Assembly: GCA_035296565.1 (NCBI GenBank)
Contig: DATHAQ010000020.1
Location: 1 to 21,749 of the forward strand
From: JACCZR01 sp035296565
GTDB lineage: Bacteria > Actinomycetota > Thermoleophilia > Solirubrobacterales > Thermoleophilaceae
Reading direction: 5' to 3'
DNA: 21,749 nt
Shown: piece after piece, positions 7,175 through 13,895 of the stretch
Layout: every line of letters starts with the position of its first letter
Position numbering within the stretch: position 1 is the first letter of the stretch
Notes under the pieces: generated by a model
Seen by the model: the letters and a program-made list of their open reading frames with translations, nothing else
What the model was told of the DNA's origin: nothing
The model's database searches: none
Translations under genes and position numbers: made by a program

Positions 7175-8073
7175 TCTGTCTCGGCGCCGGGGGTCCCGGC
7201 TTCCAGCTCGCGGCTTCGCTCGAGCTCCGAGTTCAGCTCGGCGCCGAACAGCACCGCGATGTTGGTCAGCCACATCCAGACGAGCAGGGTCACGATGCCG
7301 CCCAGGGTGCCGTAGGTCTTGTTGTAGGAACCGAAGTTCGCCACGTAGAGGGCGAACAGGCCCGACGCGGCGATCCAGGCCAGCACCGCCAGCAGGCTGC
7401 CCGGCGAGACCCACTGGAACCTCGGAAGCTTTGCGTTGGGGGCGGTGTAGTAGAGGACCGCGATCATCAGCAGAACCACCACCAGCAGCACCGGCCACTT
7501 GGCGACGTTCCAGACGGCCAGGCCGGTGTCGCCGACTCCGATCGCCTCGCCGACCGCGCGGGCGATGGGGCCACTCACCACCAGCGCCACCAGCACCAGA
7601 GCCAGCATCAGAACCATCACCAGCGTGATGAGCATCTGCAGGGGGCGCAGCTTGTAGACCGGCCGCCCCTCTTCGGTCTCGTAGATGTCGTTGGCGGCGC
7701 GGCCGAAGGCGCCCACGTAGCCCGAGGCCGAGAACAGCGCCACGACCACACCGACTATCAGCAGCACCACGCCGGTGCGGTCCGAGCCGCTGATGGCGTC
7801 GATGGGCCCCTTGAAGGTGTCGACCGCAGACTCGGGCCCCAGGTCCTTGATCACGTCGGTCAGCGCGTCGGTGAGCGTCTGGGGGTCCATCACCAGGCCC
7901 ACGATCGAGACCAGCGCGATCAGGGCCGGGAACAACGCGAGCAGCCCGTAGTAGGTCAGGGCCGCCGCCCAGTCGGTGAGGTTGTCGTCCTGGAACTCCG
8001 AGACCGTGCGCTTCAGCGTCTGCCACCAGGAGCGGCCGGAGAGGTCGGTGGGGTGCTCGGGTGGGCCGGCCAC
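7150..8073 (-). CDS. YihY/BrkB family inner-membrane protein
   Basis: The 307-aa protein has six strongly hydrophobic helices (about res 40-62, 101-123, 147-168, 193-209, 225-247, 257-280). It has the family hallmarks: LTYYGLLALFPALIALVS in helix 1, SGYVGAFGRAANDIYETEEGRP after helix 2, LYYTAPNAKLPRFQWVSPG in the loop after helix 4, and YGTLGGIVTLLVWMWLTNIAVLFGAELN at the end. The family was once called ribonuclease BN but is an integral membrane protein of unsettled transport function. GTG at 8073 is the likely start; GGGTAT lies 9 nt upstream with no Shine-Dalgarno, suggesting a leaderless transcript. It heads the leftward run down to 3359. Confidence 0.93.
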   Translation of the reverse strand: MAGPPEHPTDLSGRSWWQTLKRTVSEFQDDNLTDWAAALTYYGLLALFPALIALVSIVGLVMDPQTLTDALTDVIKDLGPESAVDTFKGPIDAISGSDRTGVVLLIVGVVVALFSASGYVGAFGRAANDIYETEEGRPVYKLRPLQMLITLVMVLMLALVLVALVVSGPIARAVGEAIGVGDTGLAVWNVAKWPVLLVVVLLMIAVLYYTAPNAKLPRFQWVSPGSLLAVLAWIAASGLFALYVANFGSYNKTYGTLGGIVTLLVWMWLTNIAVLFGAELNSELERSRELEAGTPGAETELQLPPRG

Positions 8074-8082
8074 CCCGTGTCT

Positions 8083-8088
8083 ATACCC
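8083..8088 (-). promoter_or_regulatory. GGGTAT -10 element before the YihY gene
   Basis: Minus-strand GGGTAT (8088-8083) ends 9 nt before the GTG at 8073. No convincing GnnT -35 element at 14-16 nt was found, so only the -10 supports it. Confidence 0.35.
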
Positions 8089-8097
8089 GCTGCCGGG

Positions 8098-8979
8098 TCA
8101 GCTCCGCTTGGCGGTGCTGCGCTTGGCGGTGCTGCGCCTGGCTCCGGAGCGGGATGAGCCGGAGCGTGAGGAGCCGGACCGTGTGCCGCCCGAGCCCGAC
8201 GATGACTTCGTGCTGCTGCGGCCGCGGGCCCTCGAGGCTGGCTTGCGCGCCCCGGGCGACGACTTGCGCGCGCTCGACGAGGACGACTTGCGGGCGCTCG
8301 ACGAGGACGACCCGCGAGCCCGCGAGCCCGAACCCTTGCGGCCGTTCGACGACGAGGAGCCTTTGCGGCTGCGCGACGAGGCCGCCCGCTTCGCCGCGGC
8401 CGAGCGACGGCTCGAGGCCGCCTCTTCACGCTCCTCGCCCTCCGCCTTGACGAGCTTCTTCGACAACGACTTCAGCTCATCGGAGAGGAACTTCGCCCAC
8501 TCCCTGTGCTCCTCGCGCAGGCGCTTGGCGAGCTTGGCCGTGTCCTTGTCGTCCGAGGCCTTGGCGAGCGCGCGTAGCGAGGTGTAGGTGGCAGACTGGC
8601 GCAGCGCGTCCTGTTGCTCCTCGCGCGCGGCCTCGAACACGCGGCGCAGCTCGGCGGCGTCGCGCACCTTCCTCGCGCTGCCGCTCGCCAGCTTGGTGGC
8701 CCGCTGTTCGGCGGTCTTGGCGGCGCCCCTGACCTGCTTTGCCGGCTTCGACGGCTTGGCCACGCTGCGCGCGCTGCCGCCTAGGTCCTTCAGCCGCCGC
8801 TCCAGGCTCTCGACGCGAGTCTTGGAGCCCTCCAGGTGCCGTTCGAGGCGCGCGTGGTGCTGCGCGCGCGTGACGAGGAGCAGGTGCGCCGCCAGGCTGG
8901 ACTCGATCTCGCGCTCGGCTCCGCTGGCCTCGGCCACGTGCGCTGCGAGCGTCGGGTTCTCCCTGCGGTCTTTGGCCAC
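8098..8979 (-). CDS. DUF892-like protein with long Ser/Arg/Lys histone-like tail
   Basis: GTG at 8979, preceded by GAGAGGGAGAGG, gives 293 aa. This start aligns the N-terminus (VAKDRRENPT..AEREIESSL) with the DUF892 protein at 2216, whereas upstream ATGs at 9027 and 9060 would add an unmatched basic stretch. The core (res 1-185) keeps HLEGSKTRVESLERRLKDLGG but the second half reads QSATYTSLRALAKASDDKD where the relative has EIANYFAIETLAEQLGD, so several acidic and His metal ligands are missing and iron oxidation is doubtful. Residues about 188-293 are almost only Ser, Arg, Ala, Lys and Gly in repeats (SSSARKSS, RSGSS, STAKR), resembling histone H1 or mycobacterial HupB tails. Nucleoid or DNA binding is a reasonable inference. 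It lies 24 nt ahead of the YihY start. Confidence 0.8.
   Translation of the reverse strand: MAKDRRENPTLAAHVAEASGAEREIESSLAAHLLLVTRAQHHARLERHLEGSKTRVESLERRLKDLGGSARSVAKPSKPAKQVRGAAKTAEQRATKLASGSARKVRDAAELRRVFEAAREEQQDALRQSATYTSLRALAKASDDKDTAKLAKRLREEHREWAKFLSDELKSLSKKLVKAEGEEREEAASSRRSAAAKRAASSRSRKGSSSSNGRKGSGSRARGSSSSSARKSSSSSARKSSPGARKPASRARGRSSTKSSSGSGGTRSGSSRSGSSRSGARRSTAKRSTAKRS
8105..8134 (-). repeat. 15-bp tandem repeat encoding STAKR units
   Basis: Exact duplicates at 8105-8119 and 8120-8134 encode the repeated STAKR at the C-terminus of the DUF892-like protein. Confidence 0.85.
8258..8305 (-). repeat. 24-bp tandem repeat encoding SSSARKSS-type units
   Basis: Near-identical 24-bp units at 8258-8281 and 8282-8305 (one mismatch seen), with a partial third unit following. 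They encode successive Ser-rich ARK blocks of the basic tail. Confidence 0.8.
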
Positions 8980-9042
8980 CCTCTCCCTCTCGTCGATTCC
9001 CTCGCGATGGGCCTCCCCGCGCCGCATGCCGTCCAAACGCCG

Positions 9043-9067
9043 GGTTCGCGCGCCGCCCACGGGGTAG
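9043..9067 (+). promoter_or_regulatory. SigB-type promoter of the epimerase gene
   Basis: GGTT (9043-9046), 15-nt spacer, GGGTAG (9062-9067), then 10 nt to the ATG at 9078. The G-run before the ATG could also act as a poor ribosome-binding site, so leaderless initiation is not certain here. Confidence 0.45.
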
Positions 9068-9077
9068 GTGGGGGGGC

Positions 9078-10133
9078 ATGAGGGTCGTCGTCACGGGAGC
9101 CAGCGGCAACGTCGGGACGAGCGTGCTGCGCGCGCTGGGCCAAGACTCCTCGGTCGAGTCGATCCTCGGCCTGGCGCGCCGCGTGCCCGACCGCCACTTC
9201 GGCAAGACCTCCTGGGCGTCGGCCGACGTCGCCTCGGCGGACTTGGTGCCCCACTTCGAGGGCGCAGACGCCGTCATCCACCTCGCCTGGCTGATCCAGC
9301 CCGGGCGGGACGAGACGACCACGCGCGACGCCAACGTGAACGGAAGCGCCCGCGTGTTCGCGGCCGCGGCGCAGGCCGGCGTCACCACGCTCGTGCACGC
9401 CTCGTCGGTCGGCGCCTATTCGCCTGGCCCCAAGGACCGCGCGGTCGACGAGAGCTGGCCCACCCAGGGCATCGGCAGCTCGTTCTACTCCCGCCACAAG
9501 GCCGAGTGCGAGCGGCTATTGGACCGCTTCGAGACCGACAACCCCGGCGTCCGCGTCGTGCGCCTGCGCCCTGGCCTTATTTTCAAGCGCGGGGCGGCGA
9601 CCGGCATCCGGCGGCTGTTCGCCGGGCCCTTCCTGCCCAACCCGCTCGTGCGGCGCTCGCTGATCCCGATCGTGCCCGACGTCGCAGGGCTTCGCTTCCA
9701 GGCCGTTCACTCCCACGACGTGGGCGAGGCCTACCGGCTGGCCGTGACCGGCAACGGCGCGGGCGCCTACAACATCGCGGCCGAGCCCGTCCTCGACCCC
9801 GAGCAGCTGGCCCGGACGCTGGGCGCGCGCCGGGTTCCCGTGCCGGCGCGGGTGCTTCGGGCCGGGGCGGCCCTGTCGTTCCACGCGCACCTGCAGCCCT
9901 CCGAGCCCGGCTGGCTCGATATGGCGCTCGGCGTGCCGATCATGGGCACGGCGCGGGCGCGCGAGGAGCTCGGCTGGACGCCGTCCCACACGAGCGAGGA
10001 CGCCCTACTCGAGCTGATCGAGGGGATGGGCGCGGGGGCCGGCATCGACACCCCGCCGCTGGCACCCTCCACGAGCGGCCCGCTGCGCGTGCGCGAGCTG
10101 CTGACCGGCCTCGGGCGCCGCTCGGGCGTCTAG
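9078..10133 (+). CDS. NAD-dependent epimerase/dehydratase family protein (extended SDR)
   Basis: The 351-aa protein opens with VVVTGASGNVG (GxxGxxG, res 7-13), has the cofactor-side acidic stretch SADVASADL, VIHLAWLIQP, HASSVGAYSP with the catalytic Ser/Thr region, and the active-site pair Y137/K141 (YSRHK). The second half (AVHSHDVGEAYRLAV, GAYNIAAEPVLDPEQLARTLG) matches NAD-dependent sugar epimerase/dehydratase relatives. The substrate could be a nucleotide sugar or a steroid/flavonol-type ketone; sequence does not decide. It is divergent from the DUF892-like gene and convergent with the sigma gene, their stops sharing the 4 bp CTAG at 10130-10133. Confidence 0.88.
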   Translation: MRVVVTGASGNVGTSVLRALGQDSSVESILGLARRVPDRHFGKTSWASADVASADLVPHFEGADAVIHLAWLIQPGRDETTTRDANVNGSARVFAAAAQAGVTTLVHASSVGAYSPGPKDRAVDESWPTQGIGSSFYSRHKAECERLLDRFETDNPGVRVVRLRPGLIFKRGAATGIRRLFAGPFLPNPLVRRSLIPIVPDVAGLRFQAVHSHDVGEAYRLAVTGNGAGAYNIAAEPVLDPEQLARTLGARRVPVPARVLRAGAALSFHAHLQPSEPGWLDMALGVPIMGTARAREELGWTPSHTSEDALLELIEGMGAGAGIDTPPLAPSTSGPLRVRELLTGLGRRSGV

Positions 10134-10930
10134 GTCGCCTCGGCCGCGGCGGTCACCTTGTCCAGCGCCCGGCGCAGCAGCCGGGAGACGTGCATCTGCG
10201 AGACGCCGACCCGCTCGCCGATCTCACGCTGGGTGAGGTCGTCCACGAAGCGCAGGCGCAGGATCTCGCGCTCGCGTTCGGGCAGCGCCCGGACCGTGGG
10301 GCCCACGGCCACCGACAGCTCGACGAAGTCGTAGCCGCCGTCGTCACCGCCGAGGGTGTCGAGCAGCGTGCCGCTCTCGTCCTCGGTGACCGACAGCGGG
10401 GAGTCGAGCGACGAGGCGTCGTACGCCGTCCCGGCCTCCTGGGCCTCGAGGACCGCCTCGGTGGACATCCGCAGGGAGTCGGCGATCTCGGCCGTGGTGG
10501 GTGAGCGCCCGAGCCGCTTGGACAGCGTCTCGCTGGCGCGGTTGACGTTCAGCACCCGCTCCTGGAGCTCGCGCGGGACGTGCAGCGCCCAGCCCTTGTC
10601 GCGGAAGTGGCGCTTGAGCTCGCCGACCATCGTGGGGACGGCGTAGCTCATGAAGCGCGAGCCGCGGCCGGGCTCGAAGCGGTCGATCGCCTTCATCAGG
10701 CCCAAGCAGGCGACCTGCACCAGGTCCTCGAGCGGCTCGTTGGTGTGGCGGTAGCGCGAGGCGAGGTCGCGGGCCACGGGCACGAAGCGCGCCGCGAGCT
10801 CCTCCCGGGCGTCGAGGTCGCCGTGGCGGTGGTAGCGCAGCAGCAGCTCGTTGTCGCGGGTTTCGCGGGGGCCCGTCTTGGACCCAGAGCGAAGCGGGGG
10901 TGGCGCGGGTGGGGCAAGTGTGGCGGTCAT
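10130..10930 (-). CDS. RNA polymerase sigma factor, SigB/SigF/SigG subfamily
   Basis: The 266-aa protein has sigma-70 region 2 (LLLRYHRHGDLDAREELAARF to RFMSYAVPTMVGELKRHFRDKGW, about res 29-114), region 3 with the RELQERVLNV and GRSPTTAEIADSL helices, and region 4 with ALPEREREILRLRFVDDLTQREIGERVGVSQMHVSRLLRRAL as the -35 binding helix-turn-helix. Absence of regions 1.1 and of an ECF-like short layout places it in group 3, the general-stress and sporulation sigma factors. Such factors read GnnT-N14-16-GGGTAC/T promoters, which recur in this window. ATG at 10930 has AGGAGG as RBS. No anti-sigma kinase (RsbW) is adjacent; a STAS protein is encoded about 1 kb away on the other strand. A candidate self-promoter lies at 11059-11087. 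Confidence 0.94.
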   Translation of the reverse strand: MTATLAPPAPPPLRSGSKTGPRETRDNELLLRYHRHGDLDAREELAARFVPVARDLASRYRHTNEPLEDLVQVACLGLMKAIDRFEPGRGSRFMSYAVPTMVGELKRHFRDKGWALHVPRELQERVLNVNRASETLSKRLGRSPTTAEIADSLRMSTEAVLEAQEAGTAYDASSLDSPLSVTEDESGTLLDTLGGDDGGYDFVELSVAVGPTVRALPEREREILRLRFVDDLTQREIGERVGVSQMHVSRLLRRALDKVTAAAEAT

Positions 10931-10963
10931 ATACGGCCTCCTGTCGGGAACTCCTGGTCTGGA

Positions 10964-11001
10964 GGTCCGTCCGGAGGCCGGAAAGCGGCCTAGGTCCGTC
11001 C
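10964..11001 (-). promoter_or_regulatory. hairpin flanked by 9-bp direct repeats in the sigma-gene leader
   Basis: GGTCCGTCC on the plus strand occurs at 10964-10972 and again at 10993-11001. Between them AGGCCG (10975-10980) and CGGCCT (10986-10991) form a 6-bp stem with a 5-nt loop. It lies 34-71 nt upstream of the sigma start codon, within the predicted mRNA leader. It could be a protein-binding site or an RNA element. Confidence 0.45.
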
Positions 11002-11058
11002 CACTTATTAGGTAACCGTGCAGTCGGGGTTAGGCCCCGCCGTGGCGGTCTGAGCGGA

Positions 11059-11087
11059 GTATCCCCCATCAGCGTCATAACTCAAAC
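11059..11087 (-). promoter_or_regulatory. candidate self-recognised promoter of the sigma gene
   Basis: Minus strand GGGATAC (11065-11059), with GTTT at 11087-11084 (18-nt spacing, slightly long) or GAGT offering a 14-nt spacing. This would give a leader of about 120 nt before the sigma start. Autoregulation is known for SigB-class genes. Confidence 0.4.
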
Positions 11088-11202
11088 TTTTGGGGCGGGA
11101 AGGCACTCGCGCCGGACCTCGCGCACGCGTCCGGCGGTCGTCGAGTCAGATGAGCTCGTCGATACCGGCTACCGCACCCCCGGCCCCTAAGCTCGGCTCG
11201 CG

Positions 11203-11823
11203 GTGCGGGAGCTGGTCGAAGAGGTGGTGGCGCTGCCCGGCGGGGAGTTGCGACTGCTGCGCCCGAGGGACCCCGACGAGCTGCTCACCGACGAAGCCTT
11301 CGACCGCGAGGAGCTGCTGCCCTACTGGGCCGAGCTGTGGTCGAGCTCCCTCGCGTTGGCACGAGTGTTGGCGGTTCGCTCGCTGCGCGGGGCGCCCACG
11401 CTGGAGCTCGGCTGTGGACTGGGGCTTGCCTCGGTTGCCGCCGCCCGGTCGGGAGGACGCGTGACCGCAACGGACTGGTCGGCACCGGCCGTGGAGTTGA
11501 CGGCCCGCAACGCCGAGGTCAACGGCGTGGGCCTCGAGGCGCTGTGCTGCTCCTGGCAGGAGCCGAAGCCGTTGGTGGCCCGCGCCCCCTGGCCCATCGT
11601 GCTCGCCTCCGACGTGCTCTACGACCGCGCCAACATCGACCTCCTGCTGGGCCTGCTCCCAAGGCTTACCGGCCCCCGCTCGGAGGTGCTGATCTCCGAC
11701 CCCGGGCGCCCGCCCGCCGAGAGCTTCCTGGAACAGGCGAGCGAGGAGTGGGAGGTGGAGAGCCGGCCGGCGCCGGGCAGCGCGGGTGTGAGACTTCATC
11801 GCCTGAGGGCGCCCGATCCGTAG
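11203..11823 (+). CDS. class I SAM-dependent methyltransferase (METTL/NNT1-like)
   Basis: The 206-aa protein carries motif I LELGCGLGLAS (res 67-77), the acidic residue after strand 2 in TATDWS (D91), a motif-IV-like region ASDVLYDRANIDLLLGLLPRL, and an N-terminal YWAELWSSSLALARVL, the arrangement of the Methyltransf_16 group (protein-lysine or nicotinamide-type methyltransferases). No cofactor other than SAM is indicated. GTG at 11203 is the chosen start; no ribosome-binding site is evident, but TAAGCT lies 9 nt upstream. The substrate is unknown. It precedes the STAS gene by 87 nt on the same strand. Confidence 0.86.
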   Translation: MRELVEEVVALPGGELRLLRPRDPDELLTDEAFDREELLPYWAELWSSSLALARVLAVRSLRGAPTLELGCGLGLASVAAARSGGRVTATDWSAPAVELTARNAEVNGVGLEALCCSWQEPKPLVARAPWPIVLASDVLYDRANIDLLLGLLPRLTGPRSEVLISDPGRPPAESFLEQASEEWEVESRPAPGSAGVRLHRLRAPDP

Positions 11824-11830
11824 CTAAACT

Positions 11831-11879
11831 CTGCGGTCGCAGGGACTGCGCCCCTTCCGCAGGGAGGCGTCGGACCTCC
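11831..11879 (+). promoter_or_regulatory. three-hairpin leader of the STAS gene
   Basis: CTGCG/CGCAG pairs at 11831-11835 with 11838-11842, and at 11846-11850 with 11858-11862, and GGAGG/CCTCC pairs at 11863-11867 with 11875-11879. The outer CTGCGG (11831-11836) can alternatively pair with CCGCAG (11857-11862), so mutually exclusive folds are possible. It lies 31 nt upstream of the ATG. No known riboswitch class was recognised. Confidence 0.4.
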
Positions 11880-11910
11880 GAGGGAGAAGCGTTCGCTCCA
11901 GGAGGTTTCA

Positions 11911-12237
11911 ATGTCAGTCCCAGATCTGGAAATCCGCCGCACCGAGGACCACGGCGTGCACGTCGTGGAGCCGAAGGGCGACATCGACCTGGCCAGGGCG
12001 CGGGAGCTCGGCAGCGTCCTGCGCGAGGAGCTCGCCGAGCGTCCGGACGAGGTCGTGGTGGACCTGAGCGAGACCACCCATCTCGACTCTTCGGGGGTGG
12101 CGGTGCTCCTCAACGCCCAGCGGAGGCTGACGCGCGCCGGCTCGCGCTTCGCCGTTGTCGCGCCCGCCGGGCCGCCGCGGCGCGTGCTCGAGCTCACGGG
12201 CGTGGCGGACACTCTCAGGATGCGTCCGGCCGCCTGA
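11911..12237 (+). CDS. STAS-domain anti-sigma factor antagonist
   Basis: The 108-aa single-domain STAS protein has VVEPKGDIDLARARELGSVL and the signature VVVDLSETTHLDSSGVAVLL. In the SpoIIAA/RsbV family the second Ser of DSSG (here S61) is phosphorylated by the cognate anti-sigma kinase; unphosphorylated protein frees the sigma factor. The RBS AGGAGG sits 5 nt before the ATG at 11911. The C-terminus (RVLELTGVADTLRM) is typical. It is a candidate regulator of the sigma factor at 10130-10930, though no anti-sigma kinase lies between them and the pairing is inferred from proximity only. Confidence 0.92.
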   Translation: MSVPDLEIRRTEDHGVHVVEPKGDIDLARARELGSVLREELAERPDEVVVDLSETTHLDSSGVAVLLNAQRRLTRAGSRFAVVAPAGPPRRVLELTGVADTLRMRPAA

Positions 12238-12245
12238 GCGGGTAG
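12222..12245 (+). promoter_or_regulatory. possible SigB-type promoter of the proline-rich microprotein
   Basis: GCGT (12222-12225), 14-nt spacer, GGGTAG (12240-12245), then 9 nt to the ATG at 12255. The -35 fits only the loose GnnT form. The element overlaps the end of the STAS gene. Confidence 0.35.
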
Positions 12246-12254
12246 AGAAAGGGC

Positions 12255-12407
12255 ATGTCCTCACTCGAGACGCCGGGTCCGCCGCCGGGGCCCGCTCCGT
12301 CCCCGCCCAGCCCGAGCCCCGGCCCCGGACCGCCGGTTCCCGGGCCCGAGCCCACGCCCACACCGCCTCAGCCACCGCCGGGGCCCGAGCAGCCGCCCTC
12401 GATCTGA
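12255..12407 (+). CDS. proline-rich microprotein (50 aa)
   Basis: An ATG at 12255 opens a 50-codon frame ending TGA at 12405-12407; half of the residues (25 of 50) are proline, with Gly, Ser, Glu and Thr making up most of the rest (PGPPPGPAPSPPSPSPGPG in the first half). No membrane segment, signal peptide or domain is visible; it would be extended, polyproline-II-like. The GGGTAG element 9 nt before the ATG fits the leaderless pattern seen for other genes here, and this is the main support that the frame is a gene. It starts 17 nt after the STAS stop. Chance GC-rich frames also give Pro-rich peptides, so confidence is moderate. Confidence 0.5.
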   Translation: MSSLETPGPPPGPAPSPPSPSPGPGPPVPGPEPTPTPPQPPPGPEQPPSI

Positions 12408-12455
12408 GGCGGCACCGGGCGGGCGCTTGCCACGCACGCCCTTCTCGGGACGGCT

Positions 12456-12734
12456 TCAGTCGTCCAGGTTGTCCCGCTCGGGGGGCTCGACCTCGCCGGC
12501 CTCGATGTCCTTCGCCGGGTGGGGCTCGCTCGTGGAGCGGCTCCCGGTGGGGGGATGCGGCTCCTCGCCGAAGGGCTCGCCGTCGGGGTCCGGCGGATCG
12601 CGGGGGTCCTCACGGGAGTCGTAGGGGTCTGGCCACTCGGTGGGGTCCGGCTCACCAACGGGGTTGTTCAGCGAGCGATGCGGGTCGGCGTCGCGCTCGT
12701 CGGGGTCCGGCGGCAGGTCGCGTCCTCGTTCCAC
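12456..12734 (-). CDS. acidic Asp/Pro-rich hypothetical protein (92 aa)
   Basis: GTG at 12734 is preceded by GAAGGAGG about 10 nt upstream. The 92-residue product is rich in Asp, Pro and Glu (for example DPTEWPDPYDSREDPRDPPDPDGEPFGEEPHPP) with no hydrophobic segment, so it is probably disordered and cytoplasmic. It starts 21 nt after the baeRF gene stop, so it is the third gene of the 14504-12456 operon. Function is unknown; it resembles in composition the acidic small proteins at 2055 and 15349. Confidence 0.7.
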   Translation of the reverse strand: MERGRDLPPDPDERDADPHRSLNNPVGEPDPTEWPDPYDSREDPRDPPDPDGEPFGEEPHPPTGSRSTSEPHPAKDIEAGEVEPPERDNLDD

Positions 12735-12755
12735 GTGCGTACGGCCTCCTTCTCT

Positions 12756-13892
12756 CTAGAACCTCAGCACCGCGCCGATCCCGCCCAGCGGGCGGAGATC
12801 CTCGAAGCGCCTGACGACAAATATCTCGGCCGACTGGGCCAGCGCGCGCTCGGTCGCGTCCTCTAGGACGTCCTCGCGCGCCTCGAGGCCGCTGCCGTCG
12901 GCCGGGCAGCGCGTGCCCTCGCCGCCGAGCCAGCCGCAGGCCGGGCAGCGCACCCCGGCGGCGCGCAGCCCGTCGTTGATAAGGAGGGTCTCGACGCGCT
13001 GCTCGTTGAGCGCCTCGAGGGTGTCCGCCAGGCCCGCCACCCCCCGCCGCTGGGCGCCCACGCCCTGCTCGAGACGGTCCAGCGCCGCGCGCTCGCGGCG
13101 CTCGTCGTCGGCCTCCATGGCCGGGCGAGCCGCCTCCAGGACCGCGTCGGCGTTGGCGTGCTCGACGTCCACATCGACGCGGCCCGCTACGCGCTCGCGG
13201 GTCGGCGTGTCCAGCGCATCCTCGAGACGCCCGGTCAGCTCGTTCGGATTGCCCAGCAGCAGGCGGTCGAAGTTCCGGCGCGCGAGCGCCGCCGCGGTGT
13301 TGCGCAGGTGCTGGTCGACCTGATGCTCCACATTGCGCTGGCGGCGCACCTGCTCGGTGCCGCCCCGGCGATGCTGACCGTGGACGTCGTCCTCCACGGA
13401 GTCCACTTCCTCGAGGTGGGTGGCGTCTCCCGTGAATATCCGTGCGCTGCGCCGGTTGACCAGCAGCACGGCCCAGGTGAGCTCGCCGCCGTGCAGGGCC
13501 GCGAGTGGCTCGACGTACGGCGCGCCATCGATGGTCACGCGAGAGTCCACCGCCCGCGGGAGGCGGAGCACCTCGAACAGGTCCGCGCCGGAGGATGCGA
13601 ACACGGCTACCCCGTGAGCGCCCTGGGTGGGCAGGTCGCCCTCCAGGGTCTCCCGCACGCGCGCAAGGTCGGCCTTCAGGGCCTCGCGCTGGCCGTGGCC
13701 GAGATCGTCGCGCGCCTGGGCGCGCCGGTGGGCATCGTCGAGCAGCGAGCGCGCCGCCGTTGCCCGCGCCGGCGGGGTAGCGAACTCGGACGGGGCGAGG
13801 CTGAGATAGGCGCTCACCACGACCCCTTCGTCCGCCGGCCGAACCGAGGAGAGACGCCGTAGCGTCTCGCGGTCTATTCCGCGGGTCTGCAT
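12756..13892 (-). CDS. baeRF-family (eRF1/Vms1-like) protein
   Basis: The 378-aa protein has the layout of the bacterial eRF1-like (baeRF) families: an N-terminal domain (VVVSAYLSLAPSEFATP), a central domain with VLLVNRRSARIFTGD, then RRGGTEQVRRQRNVEHQVDQHL (res 175-196), where GGTEQ aligns with the GGQ/GxxQ catalytic loop of release-factor-like peptidyl-tRNA hydrolases. The third domain ends with a zinc-ribbon-like CPAC..C (316-329, only three Cys) and the terminal GGIGAVLRF, the eRF1 domain-3 signature. Members are thought to act in ribosome rescue. The ATG at 13892 is 3 nt after the upstream stop TAG, with GGAGAAG as RBS, so it is translationally coupled to the nucleotidyltransferase gene. 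Confidence 0.8.
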   Translation of the reverse strand: MQTRGIDRETLRRLSSVRPADEGVVVSAYLSLAPSEFATPPARATAARSLLDDAHRRAQARDDLGHGQREALKADLARVRETLEGDLPTQGAHGVAVFASSGADLFEVLRLPRAVDSRVTIDGAPYVEPLAALHGGELTWAVLLVNRRSARIFTGDATHLEEVDSVEDDVHGQHRRGGTEQVRRQRNVEHQVDQHLRNTAAALARRNFDRLLLGNPNELTGRLEDALDTPTRERVAGRVDVDVEHANADAVLEAARPAMEADDERRERAALDRLEQGVGAQRRGVAGLADTLEALNEQRVETLLINDGLRAAGVRCPACGWLGGEGTRCPADGSGLEAREDVLEDATERALAQSAEIFVVRRFEDLRPLGGIGAVLRF

Positions 13893-13895
13893 GCG

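Noticed and set aside
8104..8330. Possible CRISPR-like short repeats
   Set aside because: The 15- and 24-bp units are directly adjacent, without spacers, and keep the reading frame of a basic protein tail.
9000..9060. Longer N-terminus for the DUF892-like protein (starts at 9027 or 9060)
   Set aside because: The extra Arg-rich residues do not align with the paralogue, while GTG at 8979 aligns exactly and has a purine-rich RBS.
10934..11202. Small genes in the 270-nt gap between the sigma and methyltransferase genes
   Set aside because: No frame has a start with RBS and a plausible protein; the region is better explained as promoter and leader for the sigma gene.
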